DNA of 64,000 bases from Paenibacillus sp. HGH0039 (GCF_000411255.1 NZ_KE150413.1:1650580-1714579); one strand, 5' to 3'. Shown: positions 33,399-41,881, counted from the stretch's first letter. Notes: generated from the letters alone by a model not told the origin. Numbers and translations are program-made.

Positions 33399-33427
33399 GT
33401 CTATCCCGGTTATCCGCCGCATATACT
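33399..33427 (+). promoter_or_regulatory. SigE-like promoter of spoIIM
   Basis: GTCTATC (33399-33405) and CATATACT (33420-33427) are 14 bases apart, close to the SigE consensus (GTCATATT / CATACAAT). spoIIM is a known SigE target in B. subtilis, and the promoter lies 36 bases before the start codon. Confidence 0.7.
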
Positions 33428-33462
33428 GCCTATAGTGAACAAGCGGACAAGGAGGACTTATC

Positions 33463-34104
33463 ATGCCGGCTATGCAGACCTTGAAGCAGTATTTCAAAGA
33501 ACAGTTTACGCTCTTTCTATTCGTCTCGGTCCTCTTCGTCGTGGGTGTCGTGTTCGGCGCAGTCATGGTCAATGCGCTGTCTCTCGAACAGAAGCAGGAG
33601 CTGGGGCGCTATCTCAGTTCGTTCTACCGGACGATAGAGGACGGGGCCCAGGTGGACGGGAAGCAGTCGATGCTGGCGGCGTTCTCGCTTCATATGAAAT
33701 GGATTCTGCTCATCTGGACGCTCGGGCTGTCCGTTATCGGATTGCCGCTTATTCTCGTGCTGGATTTTCTAAAAGGCGTCCTGATCGGCTTCAGCGTAGG
33801 CTTTATGGTCGGGCAGCTTTCCTGGAAAGGCATCGCTTTCGCTCTTGTTTCCATCGCGCCCCCGAATCTGATTGTCGTTCCCGCCATTCTGATCTGCAGC
33901 GTCGTTTCCATCAGCTTCTCTCTGTTCATTATCAAAAACAGGCTCGTCCGTCGGAGCGGAACGATCTATCACCCGTTCATGCGTTACTCCGGCGTTACGC
34001 TCGCGATGGGCGTCTGCATGCTTGGGGCGGCGCTTTTGGAAGCATTCGTGTCTCCGACGATGATGAAATGGGTTACGCCGATGCTGGCGGCTCTTACTAA
34101 CTAG
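33463..34104 (+). CDS. spoIIM: Stage II sporulation protein M
   Basis: This 213-residue membrane protein has about five helices (LFLFVSVLFVVGVVFGAVMV, WILLIWTLGLSVIGLPLIL, and so on) and the conserved SIAPPNLIVVPAILICS segment. SpoIIM joins SpoIID and SpoIIP in the machine that thins septal peptidoglycan and drives engulfment. AAGGAGG lies nine bases before the ATG. The stop codon overlaps a PerR/Fur-type box that belongs to the downstream fur promoter. Confidence 0.93.
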   Translation: MPAMQTLKQYFKEQFTLFLFVSVLFVVGVVFGAVMVNALSLEQKQELGRYLSSFYRTIEDGAQVDGKQSMLAAFSLHMKWILLIWTLGLSVIGLPLILVLDFLKGVLIGFSVGFMVGQLSWKGIAFALVSIAPPNLIVVPAILICSVVSISFSLFIIKNRLVRRSGTIYHPFMRYSGVTLAMGVCMLGAALLEAFVSPTMMKWVTPMLAALTN

Positions 34105-34153
34105 AATCATTCTAAATAGTCGTTTGACTTTCGTGACTCCCTCCCTCTATAAT
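34101..34153 (+). promoter_or_regulatory. fur promoter with a PerR/Fur-type 7-1-7 box
   Basis: CTAGAAT-C-ATTCTAA (34101-34115) contains a perfect TAGAAT/ATTCTA dyad of the Fur-superfamily 7-1-7 type and is closest to PerR boxes. TTGACT (34124-34129) and TATAAT (34148-34153) are 18 bases apart directly downstream. In B. subtilis fur belongs to the PerR regulon, so peroxide control is a reasonable inference. Confidence 0.75.
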
Positions 34154-34206
34154 GAAAAAAGGGAAACTATCGCGCCGTTTAGACGCGTTGTAAGAGGGGG
34201 AGGAGT

Positions 34207-34728
34207 ATGGAAGCACGTATTGAGAAGATCAAGCAGCAGCTGCAATCCCAAGGTTACAAGCTGACTCCCCAGCGGGAAGCGACAGTTCGAGTGCTGCTCG
34301 AGAATGAAGAAGATCACCTTAGCGCCGAGGACGTATTTATGCTCGTCAAGGATAAAGCTCCTGAAATCGGACTTGCTACCGTGTACCGGACGCTCGAATT
34401 GCTTAGCGATATGCATGTGCTTGAGAAAATGAATTTTGGAGATGGCGTAGCCCGTTACGATCTTCGCAGCGACAGCACTCATCACCATCATCATCATTTG
34501 ATCTGCGTGCAGTGCGGCGCAGTGGACGAAATTATGGAAGATTGGCTGGGACCGCTGGAAGAACGGCTCGCCCGTGAATATAATTTTAAAGTGCTGGATC
34601 ACCGCCTCGATTTTCAAGGTATCTGCCACAGATGTCTGGAGAAGGGCGCCGATCAGCCGAAAAATAAAGACGCTAACCCGAAGCATCACCATCACCATGC
34701 AAGCGCAAAACCTTCTACGCTCGTTTAA
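34207..34728 (+). CDS. fur: Ferric uptake regulator Fur
   Basis: This 173-residue regulator has the winged helix (LTPQREATVRVLLENEEDHLSAEDV, TVYRTLELL), a metal-binding His run (THHHHHHLICVQCG) and the structural zinc pair CVQC plus GICHRC. Fur represses iron-uptake genes when Fe(II) is present. The protein ends in an extra tail, KNKDANPKHHHHHASAK, absent from most Fur proteins; it may bind metal or tune sensing. GGGGGAGGAG lies close before the ATG. The neighbours, spoIIM upstream and yqzK and xerD downstream, match those of B. subtilis fur. Confidence 0.92.
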   Translation: MEARIEKIKQQLQSQGYKLTPQREATVRVLLENEEDHLSAEDVFMLVKDKAPEIGLATVYRTLELLSDMHVLEKMNFGDGVARYDLRSDSTHHHHHHLICVQCGAVDEIMEDWLGPLEERLAREYNFKVLDHRLDFQGICHRCLEKGADQPKNKDANPKHHHHHASAKPSTLV

Positions 34729-34805
34729 ACAGACGCGGAAGGTTTTTGTCTGCTTGATGCGTCCGCAAGCCCCTGGAAGCCCGCTGCCGGTTCAGCGGGC
34801 TTTTT
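34708..34805 (+). terminator. Two terminator-like hairpins after fur
   Basis: AAACCTTC/GAAGGTTT (about 34708-34748) overlaps the end of fur. GCCCGCTG/CAGCGGGC followed by TTTTT (34779-34805) is the stronger one. Confidence 0.85.
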
Positions 34806-34964
34806 GGCGCGTCTGCAGCCGCTCGCAGCCCTTCGCACGAAGATGAAAATCGGGCGCGTTCTGTCGTTTCTTCGGGCGGTTCACCGGGTAAGGAGGCAGT
34901 GGAACATACCCAACACCAACATGCCGCCGCCTAGCAGGTGTCGGCTTTCAGAGGAGGACGGTCC

Positions 34965-35774
34965 ATGGAGCAGACCAATACCGTACATACAGGGGAATAC
35001 GGCCTGGCCGGGAAAACGGCGCTTATCACGGGAGCAAGCTCGGGGATAGGCAAAGCGGCGGCGCTGAGACTCGCCAAGCTGGGAGTCAAGGTCTGCCTGG
35101 TGGATATCCGCAAAGAGTATGCCGAGGATGTCCAGGAAATTATTATGCGCAAGGGCGGAGAAGCGATTGTCGCCGAAGCGGATATTTCCGACCCGGAACA
35201 GGTCAAAGAGGCATACGTGAAGCTGCAGGAAACATGGGGACGGCTTGATATCGTGCTGGCCAATGCGGGCATTAACGGTAAAATAGCGCCGATCGAAGAC
35301 CTGGAACCGGAGGAATGGGATGCTACCCTGCAGACCAACCTGAAAGGGACGTTCCTGACCGTAAAATACGCGGTGCCGCTGCTCAAAGAAAACGGGGGCA
35401 GCATCGTGATCACCAGTTCCATCAACGGAACCAGGATTTTTAAAAACTTCGGGTTTACGGCCTACAGCTCTTCCAAAGCGGGGCAGGCAGCCTTCGCCAA
35501 AATGGCTGCGCTTGAGCTGGCCCGCTATAAAATCCGCGTCAACGTCATCTGTCCGGGTTCGGTCGACACGAACATTGAGGACAGTACGGAACGTACGCCG
35601 GAGCTGGAGGAAATCCGGATACCGGTGGAATATCCGGAAACGAGCATGCCGCTGGCGGACCGTCCCGGAACGGCGGATCAGGTGGCGGACCTGCTGGTCT
35701 TCCTGAGTTCCGACCTTTCCAGCCACGTTACGGGGACGGAAGTTTACATCGACGGCGCGGAATCGCTTCTTTAA
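34965..35774 (+). CDS. Short-chain dehydrogenase/reductase
   Basis: This 269-residue SDR has the nucleotide-binding TGASSGIG, NAG in VLANAGING, the catalytic Ser in VITSSINGTR and the YSSSK motif. The Asp after the second strand (LVDIRKEYA) suggests NAD(H) preference. The C-terminus, including DQVADLLVFLSSDLSSHVTGTEVYIDG, is FabG-like. The substrate is unknown. The ATG at 34965 has GAGGAGG about eight bases upstream, so I reject a GTG 27 bases earlier. It interrupts the fur-yqzK-xerD order and so is a lineage-specific insertion; a terminator follows. Confidence 0.88.
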   Translation: MEQTNTVHTGEYGLAGKTALITGASSGIGKAAALRLAKLGVKVCLVDIRKEYAEDVQEIIMRKGGEAIVAEADISDPEQVKEAYVKLQETWGRLDIVLANAGINGKIAPIEDLEPEEWDATLQTNLKGTFLTVKYAVPLLKENGGSIVITSSINGTRIFKNFGFTAYSSSKAGQAAFAKMAALELARYKIRVNVICPGSVDTNIEDSTERTPELEEIRIPVEYPETSMPLADRPGTADQVADLLVFLSSDLSSHVTGTEVYIDGAESLL

Positions 35775-35779
35775 CGGTC

Positions 35780-35813
35780 AGGGAGGGCCCTCTGAGGGGC
35801 GCTCCCTCTTTTT
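35780..35813 (+). terminator. Terminator of the SDR gene
   Basis: AGGGAGGGCCC pairs with GGGGCGCTCCCT, followed by CTTTTT. Confidence 0.85.
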
Positions 35814-35898
35814 ATAGCCGAAACATTACACAGGCGCGGCGGAGCCGCATATCCTGCGTTCCCCTATCATACGCTTGTTATAAAGGGGGACGGGTTGT

Positions 35899-36135
35899 AT
35901 GATCGTATCCGTACATAAATGGCTGGAGAGGACCAAATTCCTCGTTTTGTTCGTTACGCTGACTTATGTCCTGTACCGGGCGTTTGCCCTGTTTTCGGTC
36001 TGGGTCGAACCGGTTGATAAGTACCGCCATCCCAGCGGCACGTCGGTAAAAGTGTTCCAGCAGCACGCGATTCAGACGGAAGGCAGCGAGAGTATGGCCG
36101 CGAGGCTCCGTTTGTTTTATTGGTACGGGGAATAA
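35899..36135 (+). CDS. yqzK: DUF4227 (YqzK-like) membrane protein
   Basis: This 78-residue protein has one membrane helix (LVLFVTLTYVLYRAFALFSVWV) followed by EPVDKYRHPSGTSVKVF, the DUF4227/YqzK pattern. Function is unknown. It lies between fur and xerD exactly as yqzK does in B. subtilis. GGGGG about ten bases before the ATG is the ribosome site. Confidence 0.85.
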   Translation: MIVSVHKWLERTKFLVLFVTLTYVLYRAFALFSVWVEPVDKYRHPSGTSVKVFQQHAIQTEGSESMAARLRLFYWYGE

Positions 36136-36216
36136 AGAGGAATTATCGGTTTTGTGACGAATGGTATATAGACTTAAACCGGCTAGCTTAGAAATGCCAT
36201 GAAGGAGCAAGGAAAC

Positions 36217-37116
36217 TTGAGAGAAGATCTGGAAGTATTCATGGACTATCTGGAACATGAGAAAGGCTTGTCCCGGAATACGCTCGAATCGTATGCTCGG
36301 GATCTGCAGCAGTATATAGAATTTCTGGAGCAGCAGAACATCCGGTCGCTGGGCGAGACGAGCAAGGTGCATGTGGTCAGCTACATCTCCCGTCTCAAGC
36401 AGCTCGGGAGGGCTACGGCGACCCAGTCCCGGACGCTTGTTTCGATCCGTTCCTTGTACGGTTATATGATCCGCTGCGGCAGGATGGATTTCGACCCTAC
36501 GCGCGATATCGAGAATCCGAAGCAGGAGAAGAAACTGCCCCAGGTGCTGACCATGGACGAAATGGAACGCCTGCTCGCGGCGCCGCAGTCGGACACGAGC
36601 AACGGCATCCGGGACAAGGCCATGCTGGAGGTGCTGTATGCGACCGGCATCCGCGTATCGGAGCTGATCAGCCTGGATGTCGGCGACGTCAACACGAGCC
36701 TCGGATTTGTCCGCTGCGTCGGAAGCGGGGCCAAAGAGCGGATTATTCCGCTCGGAAGCATGGCCGCCAAAGTGGTCGACGAGTATGTGTCGGCCTCACG
36801 GCCGCAGCTGATGAAGGCGCACAAGCCGGAAACGGCCTTGTTCGTGAATCACCTCGGTACGCGCATGACACGCCAGGGCTTCTGGAAAATGCTTAAGCGT
36901 TACGCCGCGGACGCCGAAGTGGACAAGGACATTACGCCGCACACCTTGAGGCACTCCTTCGCCACGCATCTCCTGGAGAACGGGGCGGATCTGCGCTCGG
37001 TGCAGGAAATGTTGGGCCATGCCGACCTTTCCACTACCCAGGTGTATACGCATGTGACGAAGTCGAAGATGAAGGAAGTTTATGACCGGACGCATCCGAG
37101 GGCGAAAATGACGTGA
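36217..37116 (+). CDS. xerD: Tyrosine recombinase XerD
   Basis: This 299-residue recombinase resolves chromosome dimers at dif with XerC. The N-terminal core-binding domain (FMDYLEHEKGLSRNTLESYARDL) is followed by the catalytic domain with Arg in ATGIRVSEL, the HxxR of HTLRHSFATH, His in EMLGHADLSTTQ and the nucleophile Tyr in VYTHV. I place the start at TTG 36217 because AAGGAG lies nine bases before it; the ATG at 36199 has no site. A terminator follows. The phosphopentomutase gene drm, next in B. subtilis, is absent. Confidence 0.93.
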   Translation: MREDLEVFMDYLEHEKGLSRNTLESYARDLQQYIEFLEQQNIRSLGETSKVHVVSYISRLKQLGRATATQSRTLVSIRSLYGYMIRCGRMDFDPTRDIENPKQEKKLPQVLTMDEMERLLAAPQSDTSNGIRDKAMLEVLYATGIRVSELISLDVGDVNTSLGFVRCVGSGAKERIIPLGSMAAKVVDEYVSASRPQLMKAHKPETALFVNHLGTRMTRQGFWKMLKRYAADAEVDKDITPHTLRHSFATHLLENGADLRSVQEMLGHADLSTTQVYTHVTKSKMKEVYDRTHPRAKMT

Positions 37117-37126
37117 ACGGTGACCC

Positions 37127-37150
37127 GGCCCCTTAAGGGGCTTTTCCTTT
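37127..37150 (+). terminator. Terminator of xerD
   Basis: GCCCC (37128-37132) pairs with GGGGC (37137-37141) across a TTAA loop, followed by TTTTCCTTTT. Confidence 0.8.
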
Positions 37151-37282
37151 TGGGCGGAATATAAAAATCCTTTAATGCGTCAATGCGGCATTGGGTATTT
37201 TTGCATCCCGGAGGCAATAATGAGATAATGTCCATGCTGTTTTTGCCTTACATAAAAAATTACCAGGCTTTAACCCGCATTT

Positions 37283-37302
37283 GACAACCGGAGGGGGTTG
37301 TC
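37283..37302 (+). promoter_or_regulatory. Hairpin that holds the leader-ORF ribosome site
   Basis: GACAACC (37283-37289) pairs perfectly with GGTTGTC (37296-37302); the loop contains most of GGAGGGGG, the ribosome site of the 21-codon ORF. Folding could control access to it. Confidence 0.5.
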
Positions 37303-37305
37303 CAA

Positions 37306-37371
37306 ATGAACAACCTTATTCAAGGAATTCAAATAATCGGACACAATAAGAGAGGAAGTGTTCTTACATGA
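37306..37371 (+). CDS. 21-codon leader ORF coupled to pupG
   Basis: This short frame begins MNNLIQGIQIIGHNKRG and ends SVLT. It has GGAGGGGG eight bases before its ATG, and its TGA overlaps the pupG start (ATGA). The strong site and exact overlap suggest it is translated and coupled to pupG. It has no recognised homologue. It stands where B. subtilis has drm, so it may be a leader peptide or a relic. Confidence 0.5.
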   Translation: MNNLIQGIQIIGHNKRGSVLT

Positions 37372-38189
37372 GCACAGAAAAACAACGCGTCAATGAAGCG
37401 GCGGCCTATATCGAGCAGAAGCTCGGCTTCCGTCCGACCATCGGTCTCATCCTCGGCTCCGGACTCGGCGTCCTGGCCGATCTTATCGAAGAAGCGGTCG
37501 TTATCGACTACAGCGATATCCCGCACTTCCCGGTTTCGACCGTGGAAGGTCATGCGAGCGAGCTTGTGGCCGGTACCATAAAAGGCAGACAAGTCGTCAT
37601 GATGAAAGGCCGCTTCCATCAATATGAAGGCTACGGCGCGGAAACGGTCGCATTTCCGGTACGCGTCATGAAAGACCTGGGCGTTCAGACGCTCATCGTA
37701 ACCAACGCGGCGGGCGGCGTGAACACGTCTTACGAAGTCGGCGATCTGATGGTGATCCAGGATCATATCAACTTCATGTTCCGCAATCCGCTCATCGGTC
37801 CTAACGACGACGAGCTCGGAGTTCGCTTCCCGGATATGTCGGAAGCTTACAGCAGAAGGCTTGGCAAGCTTGCGCACAGCGTTGCCGAGAAACAGAGTTT
37901 CTCGCTGCGCGAAGGGGTTTACCTCGGGCTTCTCGGCCCCACTTACGAAACGCCGGCCGAAATCCGCATGATCCGTACACTCGGGGCGGACGCCGTCGGC
38001 ATGTCGACCGTGCCGGAAGTGATCGTTGCCCGTCATGCCGGCATCGAGGTGCTCGGTTTCTCCTGCATCTCGAACATGGCCGCGGGCATCCTGGACCAGC
38101 CGCTATCCCACCAGGAAGTGATGGAGACGACGGAGCGGGTCAAGCCGAAGTTTCTTCAGCTGGTTCTCGGTATTATCGAGGAATTGTAG
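37368..38189 (+). CDS. pupG: Purine nucleoside phosphorylase
   Basis: This 273-residue enzyme of the PNP/MTAP trimeric class splits inosine and guanosine with phosphate. The phosphate-binding LGSGLGVLAD, MKGRFHQYEGY and TNAAGGVN motifs, the purine-binding LGPTYETPAEIRM, and VGMSTVPEVIVARHAG with FSCISNMAAG are all present. Asn in the last motif agrees with 6-oxopurine preference. GAGGAAG lies about ten bases before the ATG. dacF follows further on, as in B. subtilis, but after two inserted genes. Confidence 0.93.
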   Translation: MSTEKQRVNEAAAYIEQKLGFRPTIGLILGSGLGVLADLIEEAVVIDYSDIPHFPVSTVEGHASELVAGTIKGRQVVMMKGRFHQYEGYGAETVAFPVRVMKDLGVQTLIVTNAAGGVNTSYEVGDLMVIQDHINFMFRNPLIGPNDDELGVRFPDMSEAYSRRLGKLAHSVAEKQSFSLREGVYLGLLGPTYETPAEIRMIRTLGADAVGMSTVPEVIVARHAGIEVLGFSCISNMAAGILDQPLSHQEVMETTERVKPKFLQLVLGIIEEL

Positions 38190-38358
38190 GCTTTACGCAA
38201 CCGGCGTTGCCTCGGGCCGCTGACGGTCCGAAACGGCCTGCGGATCAAAATATCACGGAATTGTCACAAATTATTCGAAGTTTGCCTCAGGAAAGGATTA
38301 GGCAATTTCCGTTATTTTAGGTACAATAATTAGGTAATTACGCGATGGGGGGATCTTC

Positions 38359-38739
38359 ATGTACAAGTGGATCATGTTTGTACTATTTATCGGCGCGAGT
38401 GCTATGGGAGTGGGTTTCCTCTTTCAAGATATCAATGCCCGACAAGCGGAAAGAGCCGCGGAAGAAACAGCCGGCGCTTCTCTCAAAATTGCAGCATCCA
38501 ACTGGAAATTCGATCAAGCGGAGTACAAAATTCCGAAAGGCCAGACCAAGGTTTCTCTCATCCTGAAAGAAGGCGTGCACGCCATCGACATTACGGGTGA
38601 AGGCGTTGACGTCAAACTGGACGGAACGAACAAGTCCCAGGAAGTGAACTTCGAGAAGCCGGGCAAATACGAAATTAAGTGTATCCTGCCTTGCGGCGAA
38701 GGCCACAACGATATGAAGTCGGTTCTGGTGGTCGAATAA
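38359..38739 (+). CDS. Membrane-anchored CuA-type cupredoxin
   Basis: This 126-residue protein has one N-terminal helix (WIMFVLFIGASAMGVGFLF) and a beta-barrel domain exported to the cell surface. The C-terminal CILPCGEGHNDM follows the CxxxCxxxHxxM pattern of the dinuclear CuA site of cytochrome oxidase subunit II, and an upstream His (EGVHAIDI) could be the other ligand. There is no second membrane helix and no oxidase gene nearby. It could carry electrons or copper, as proposed for similar single-domain proteins. GGGGGG lies about nine bases before the ATG. Confidence 0.82.
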   Translation: MYKWIMFVLFIGASAMGVGFLFQDINARQAERAAEETAGASLKIAASNWKFDQAEYKIPKGQTKVSLILKEGVHAIDITGEGVDVKLDGTNKSQEVNFEKPGKYEIKCILPCGEGHNDMKSVLVVE

Positions 38740-38755
38740 GCGGTAGTTCGGTTTT

Positions 38756-38784
38756 AAAAAGGGGGCCCTGGAGGGCTCCTTTTT
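38756..38784 (+). terminator. Terminator of the cupredoxin gene
   Basis: AAAAAGG-GGGCCC pairs with GGGCTCCTTTTT. Confidence 0.85.
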
Positions 38785-38830
38785 ATTTGTCCAAGCGGAG
38801 GAAAGTTTTGCAAAAATCTAGTAAACCCGG

Positions 38831-38860
38831 TTAGCAAATAACAGAGATCAATAGTATAAT
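38831..38860 (+). promoter_or_regulatory. Likely SigA promoter of the hybrid kinase gene
   Basis: TTAGCA (38831-38836) and TATAAT (38855-38860) are 18 bases apart. About 150 bases of leader follow, with a GCGTGC/GCATGC stem near 38920-38946 that I cannot classify. Confidence 0.45.
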
Positions 38861-39011
38861 AGTTAAATTAAGCTGTTTGTTACGAACTGCAAAAGGTCAG
38901 GTTATTCAGGCCTCTACGAAGTCGCGTGCCCGTCAGGAAGCATGCGGCCTTTTTCAGCCGCGCCCTTTTTGGTTCATTAAAGGTAAGTATCCGTAACTAG
39001 GGGGAGTAAGA

Positions 39012-41720
39012 GTGTTGCGAGCACGGCGTTTCAGTATCCGGTGGAAAATTATGTCCGGTTATCTGCTTATCTTGGTCTGCCTGGCGGCCTCGATTTTTGC
39101 CGTAAACGGACGGATTGTATCTTTGCAGAAAGAGATCGACTTTGTCACGGAACACGATATTCAGGTACATGATTTGACGTCGGAGGTTGAGAAGCAGCTT
39201 CTCGACATGGAGACGGGGCAGCGGGGGTACGTCATTACCGGGGATGACCGTTATCTGGAACCTTACGAGAAAGCACAGGCAAACTGGTTGACGGATTACG
39301 ATACGCTTCACGGTCTTGTTGCCGACAATCCTTCCCAGCAGAAACGGCTGGAGGAACTGCGGTCCGTTATCGAGAAATGGATCGCGGAAGCGGGACAGCC
39401 TGTCATTGCGTGGAAAAAAGCCGGGAATACTCCGCAAATCCAGCAATATTTTCAAGAGGACCCCGGTAAAAAATATATGGACCGGATCCGGGTCATGATT
39501 GACACCTTCCGCAGTACGGAAACCAAATTGACCCTAGACCGGGTGGCTAATCTGGACGAGCGGAACAAGGATATGCGCAGCGCCCTGTACCTCATGATGC
39601 TCGGGGTGGCCATTGTAGCCGTCGCGACTGCGATCCTGATCTCCCGGTCGATTCAGGGGACGATCAGCAAGGTCATTCGCGCCATCAACCATCTGGCTTC
39701 GTCGGACGGGGATCTATCCGAACGGATCGAGGTCAAGTCACGGGATGAAATACGCGACCTCGGGGATGCGACGAACCGTCTGCTCGACAATGTGCAGCGG
39801 GAAACCGAGGAGAAAACGCAGGTGGCCGAGTTGACGACCGCCCTGCAAGGCTTTACGGACACGGGGGCTTTGTCCGACATGTTCGTACGCAAAGCGGCGG
39901 AACTGTTCAACGCCCCGTACGGCGTGGTTTACATGCTTCAAACCGTAGATGGGGAGTACGGCCTTCACCGGATGGCGGCATACGCGTCCGATGGCGAAAA
40001 CGAGGAGCGCTCCCGCATGTTTAAACCGGGCGAAGGTCTCGTCGGACAGTGCGCGGAGGAAAACCGGATGCTGGCTGTCGATCACCTGCCGGAAAACTAC
40101 GTGACGGTGCGTTCCGGCCTCGGAGAAGCGGCGCCGCGGCATATTCTGATTGCCCCGGCTTCTTTCAAAGGTTCGGTTACGGCTGTGGTGGAATTTGCCT
40201 CCTTCGAACCGTTTACGGCTTCACAGCGCCAAGTATTGAGAGAGCTTCTCACTTCGTTCGGCATCATACTCAACAGTGTGGGAAGCCGCATGGAAGTGGA
40301 GCGCCTTCTTCAGGAATCCAGAGTCATGGCGGAGGAACTTCAAGTCCAGTCCGAAGAGCTGCGCACCCAGACGGAAGAAATGCAGGTCACGAACGAAGAA
40401 CTCGAAGCCCAGTACCGGGTATCGGAACAAAAAACGCTGGAGCTTGAGCAGGCGTCGCTGGAACTTCAAGCCAAAGCGGAGCAGGTCCAGTTGGCTTCCC
40501 AGTACAAATCGGAATTTCTGGCAAATATGTCCCACGAGCTGCGGACTCCGCTGAACAGTATGCTGCTGCTGTCGCAGTTCCTCTCCGAAAATCAGAACAA
40601 TACGCTGAGCGAAGAGGAACTCGATTACGTGGAGCTGATTCATAAAGCGGGCAATGATTTGCTCGCGCTCATCAACGACGTTCTCGACCTGTCCAAAGTC
40701 GAAGCGGGCAAGCTGGAAGTGAATTACGAACCGTTCAATTTAACGGAGCTGCCCGACAAAATGGAACATCTTTTCGGCAAAATGTTGAAAGACAAAGACG
40801 TTGCGTTCAAACGTACCATGGAGCCCGGACTGCCGGAGATCATCCAGACCGACGGACAGCGGCTGGAGCAAATCGTCAAGAATCTGCTGTCGAATGCGGT
40901 TAAATTTACACATTACGGTGAGGTAACGCTGTCGCTGCGGCGGGCGAAAGAGGAGGAGGAGAATCACCTGCTGCCCGGCCTCGACTGGACGACGGCACTG
41001 GCGATATCCGTCCGGGATACGGGGATCGGCATCCCGAAGGACAAGCAGGAGCATGTCTTCGAGGCGTTCAGACAGGCGGACGGAGCGACAAGCCGGCAGT
41101 ATGGAGGCACGGGACTCGGGCTGTCCATTTCCCGCGATCTGGCCGGTCTGCTGAACGGCTGCATCCATCTGGCGAGCGAGGAAGGAGCGGGTAGCACCTT
41201 CACGCTGTATATCTGCTGCCTGGACCGGGCGGATACGGCGGGTATGGAGGCGGCATCCGCGCTCGAAGCGGAGGCGTCTGCCCTGCCGGCGCCCGCGAAG
41301 CCGAAGCCGAAGCGCGAGGCAGCCGGCCGAACCGGAACGATTATCGCCGGCAAAACCGTGCTTATCGTGGATGACGATCCCCGCAACGTCACGGCGCTCA
41401 GTGTAGCTCTGGAAAGCAGAGGGATGCGCGTGCTGACGGCAGGCGACGGGATCGAATGCCTGGCGCTGATGGACCATACGCCGGATATCGACGTCGTGCT
41501 GATGGACATCATGATGCCGGGGATGGACGGGTATGAGGCGATGACCCGCATTCGGGAACGCGCGGAGTGGGCGGATCTTCCGCTTATTGCCGTCACGGCC
41601 AAAGCGATGAAGAACGACCGCGATAAATGTATCGAAGCCGGTGCTTCCGACTATATCTCCAAGCCGGTAGATTTGAATCAGCTGATCTCTCTGCTGAATG
41701 TATGGTTGAACGAAAACTGA
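39012..41720 (+). CDS. Hybrid histidine kinase (CHASE3-HAMP-GAF-HisKA-HATPase-REC)
   Basis: This 902-residue sensor has a membrane helix near 12-32, an extracellular CHASE3-type domain (LLDMETGQRGYVITGDDRYLEPY), a second helix near 195-215, HAMP, GAF (about 275-425), a Glu/Gln-rich coiled coil, HisKA with His508 in NMSHELRTPLNSM, HATPase with DTGIGIPKDK and GGTGLGLSI, and a C-terminal receiver with Asp832 in LMDIMMPGMDG. The signal is unknown. It starts at GTG with GGGGGAG close upstream. It has no partner regulator nearby and is inserted between pupG and dacF. The receiver could feed a phosphotransferase such as Spo0B, which is speculation. Confidence 0.92.
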   Translation: MLRARRFSIRWKIMSGYLLILVCLAASIFAVNGRIVSLQKEIDFVTEHDIQVHDLTSEVEKQLLDMETGQRGYVITGDDRYLEPYEKAQANWLTDYDTLHGLVADNPSQQKRLEELRSVIEKWIAEAGQPVIAWKKAGNTPQIQQYFQEDPGKKYMDRIRVMIDTFRSTETKLTLDRVANLDERNKDMRSALYLMMLGVAIVAVATAILISRSIQGTISKVIRAINHLASSDGDLSERIEVKSRDEIRDLGDATNRLLDNVQRETEEKTQVAELTTALQGFTDTGALSDMFVRKAAELFNAPYGVVYMLQTVDGEYGLHRMAAYASDGENEERSRMFKPGEGLVGQCAEENRMLAVDHLPENYVTVRSGLGEAAPRHILIAPASFKGSVTAVVEFASFEPFTASQRQVLRELLTSFGIILNSVGSRMEVERLLQESRVMAEELQVQSEELRTQTEEMQVTNEELEAQYRVSEQKTLELEQASLELQAKAEQVQLASQYKSEFLANMSHELRTPLNSMLLLSQFLSENQNNTLSEEELDYVELIHKAGNDLLALINDVLDLSKVEAGKLEVNYEPFNLTELPDKMEHLFGKMLKDKDVAFKRTMEPGLPEIIQTDGQRLEQIVKNLLSNAVKFTHYGEVTLSLRRAKEEEENHLLPGLDWTTALAISVRDTGIGIPKDKQEHVFEAFRQADGATSRQYGGTGLGLSISRDLAGLLNGCIHLASEEGAGSTFTLYICCLDRADTAGMEAASALEAEASALPAPAKPKPKREAAGRTGTIIAGKTVLIVDDDPRNVTALSVALESRGMRVLTAGDGIECLALMDHTPDIDVVLMDIMMPGMDGYEAMTRIRERAEWADLPLIAVTAKAMKNDRDKCIEAGASDYISKPVDLNQLISLLNVWLNEN

Positions 41721-41737
41721 AAATTCGTTACGGATGA

Positions 41738-41768
41738 AGAGCGCGGCTGAGGAGCCCGCTCTTTTTTT
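41738..41768 (+). terminator. Terminator of the hybrid kinase gene
   Basis: AGAGCGCGGCT pairs with AGCCCGCTCT, with one mismatch, followed by seven T. Confidence 0.85.
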
Positions 41769-41851
41769 GTTGAAGTCTTTTGTTCGGATAGGGAATCCCT
41801 GGAATATTTTTGCCCGGTTCCGTCAAGACTGCTTAATGAAATTTCCGGTTT

Positions 41852-41881
41852 ACATGCTAGCCACCCAGTTTGTGAATCGTA
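41852..41881 (+). promoter_or_regulatory. Possible SigF/SigG promoter of dacF
   Basis: ACATG, 18 bases, AATCGTA lies 34 bases before the dacF start and fits the forespore consensus (GHATR, 18, CATNNTA) with one mismatch in each element. dacF is a forespore gene in B. subtilis. Confidence 0.35.

Noticed and set aside
36217-37116. XerD gene as an integrase of a mobile element
   Set aside because: Length, motifs and the fur-yqzK-xerD-pupG context show the housekeeping chromosome-dimer recombinase.
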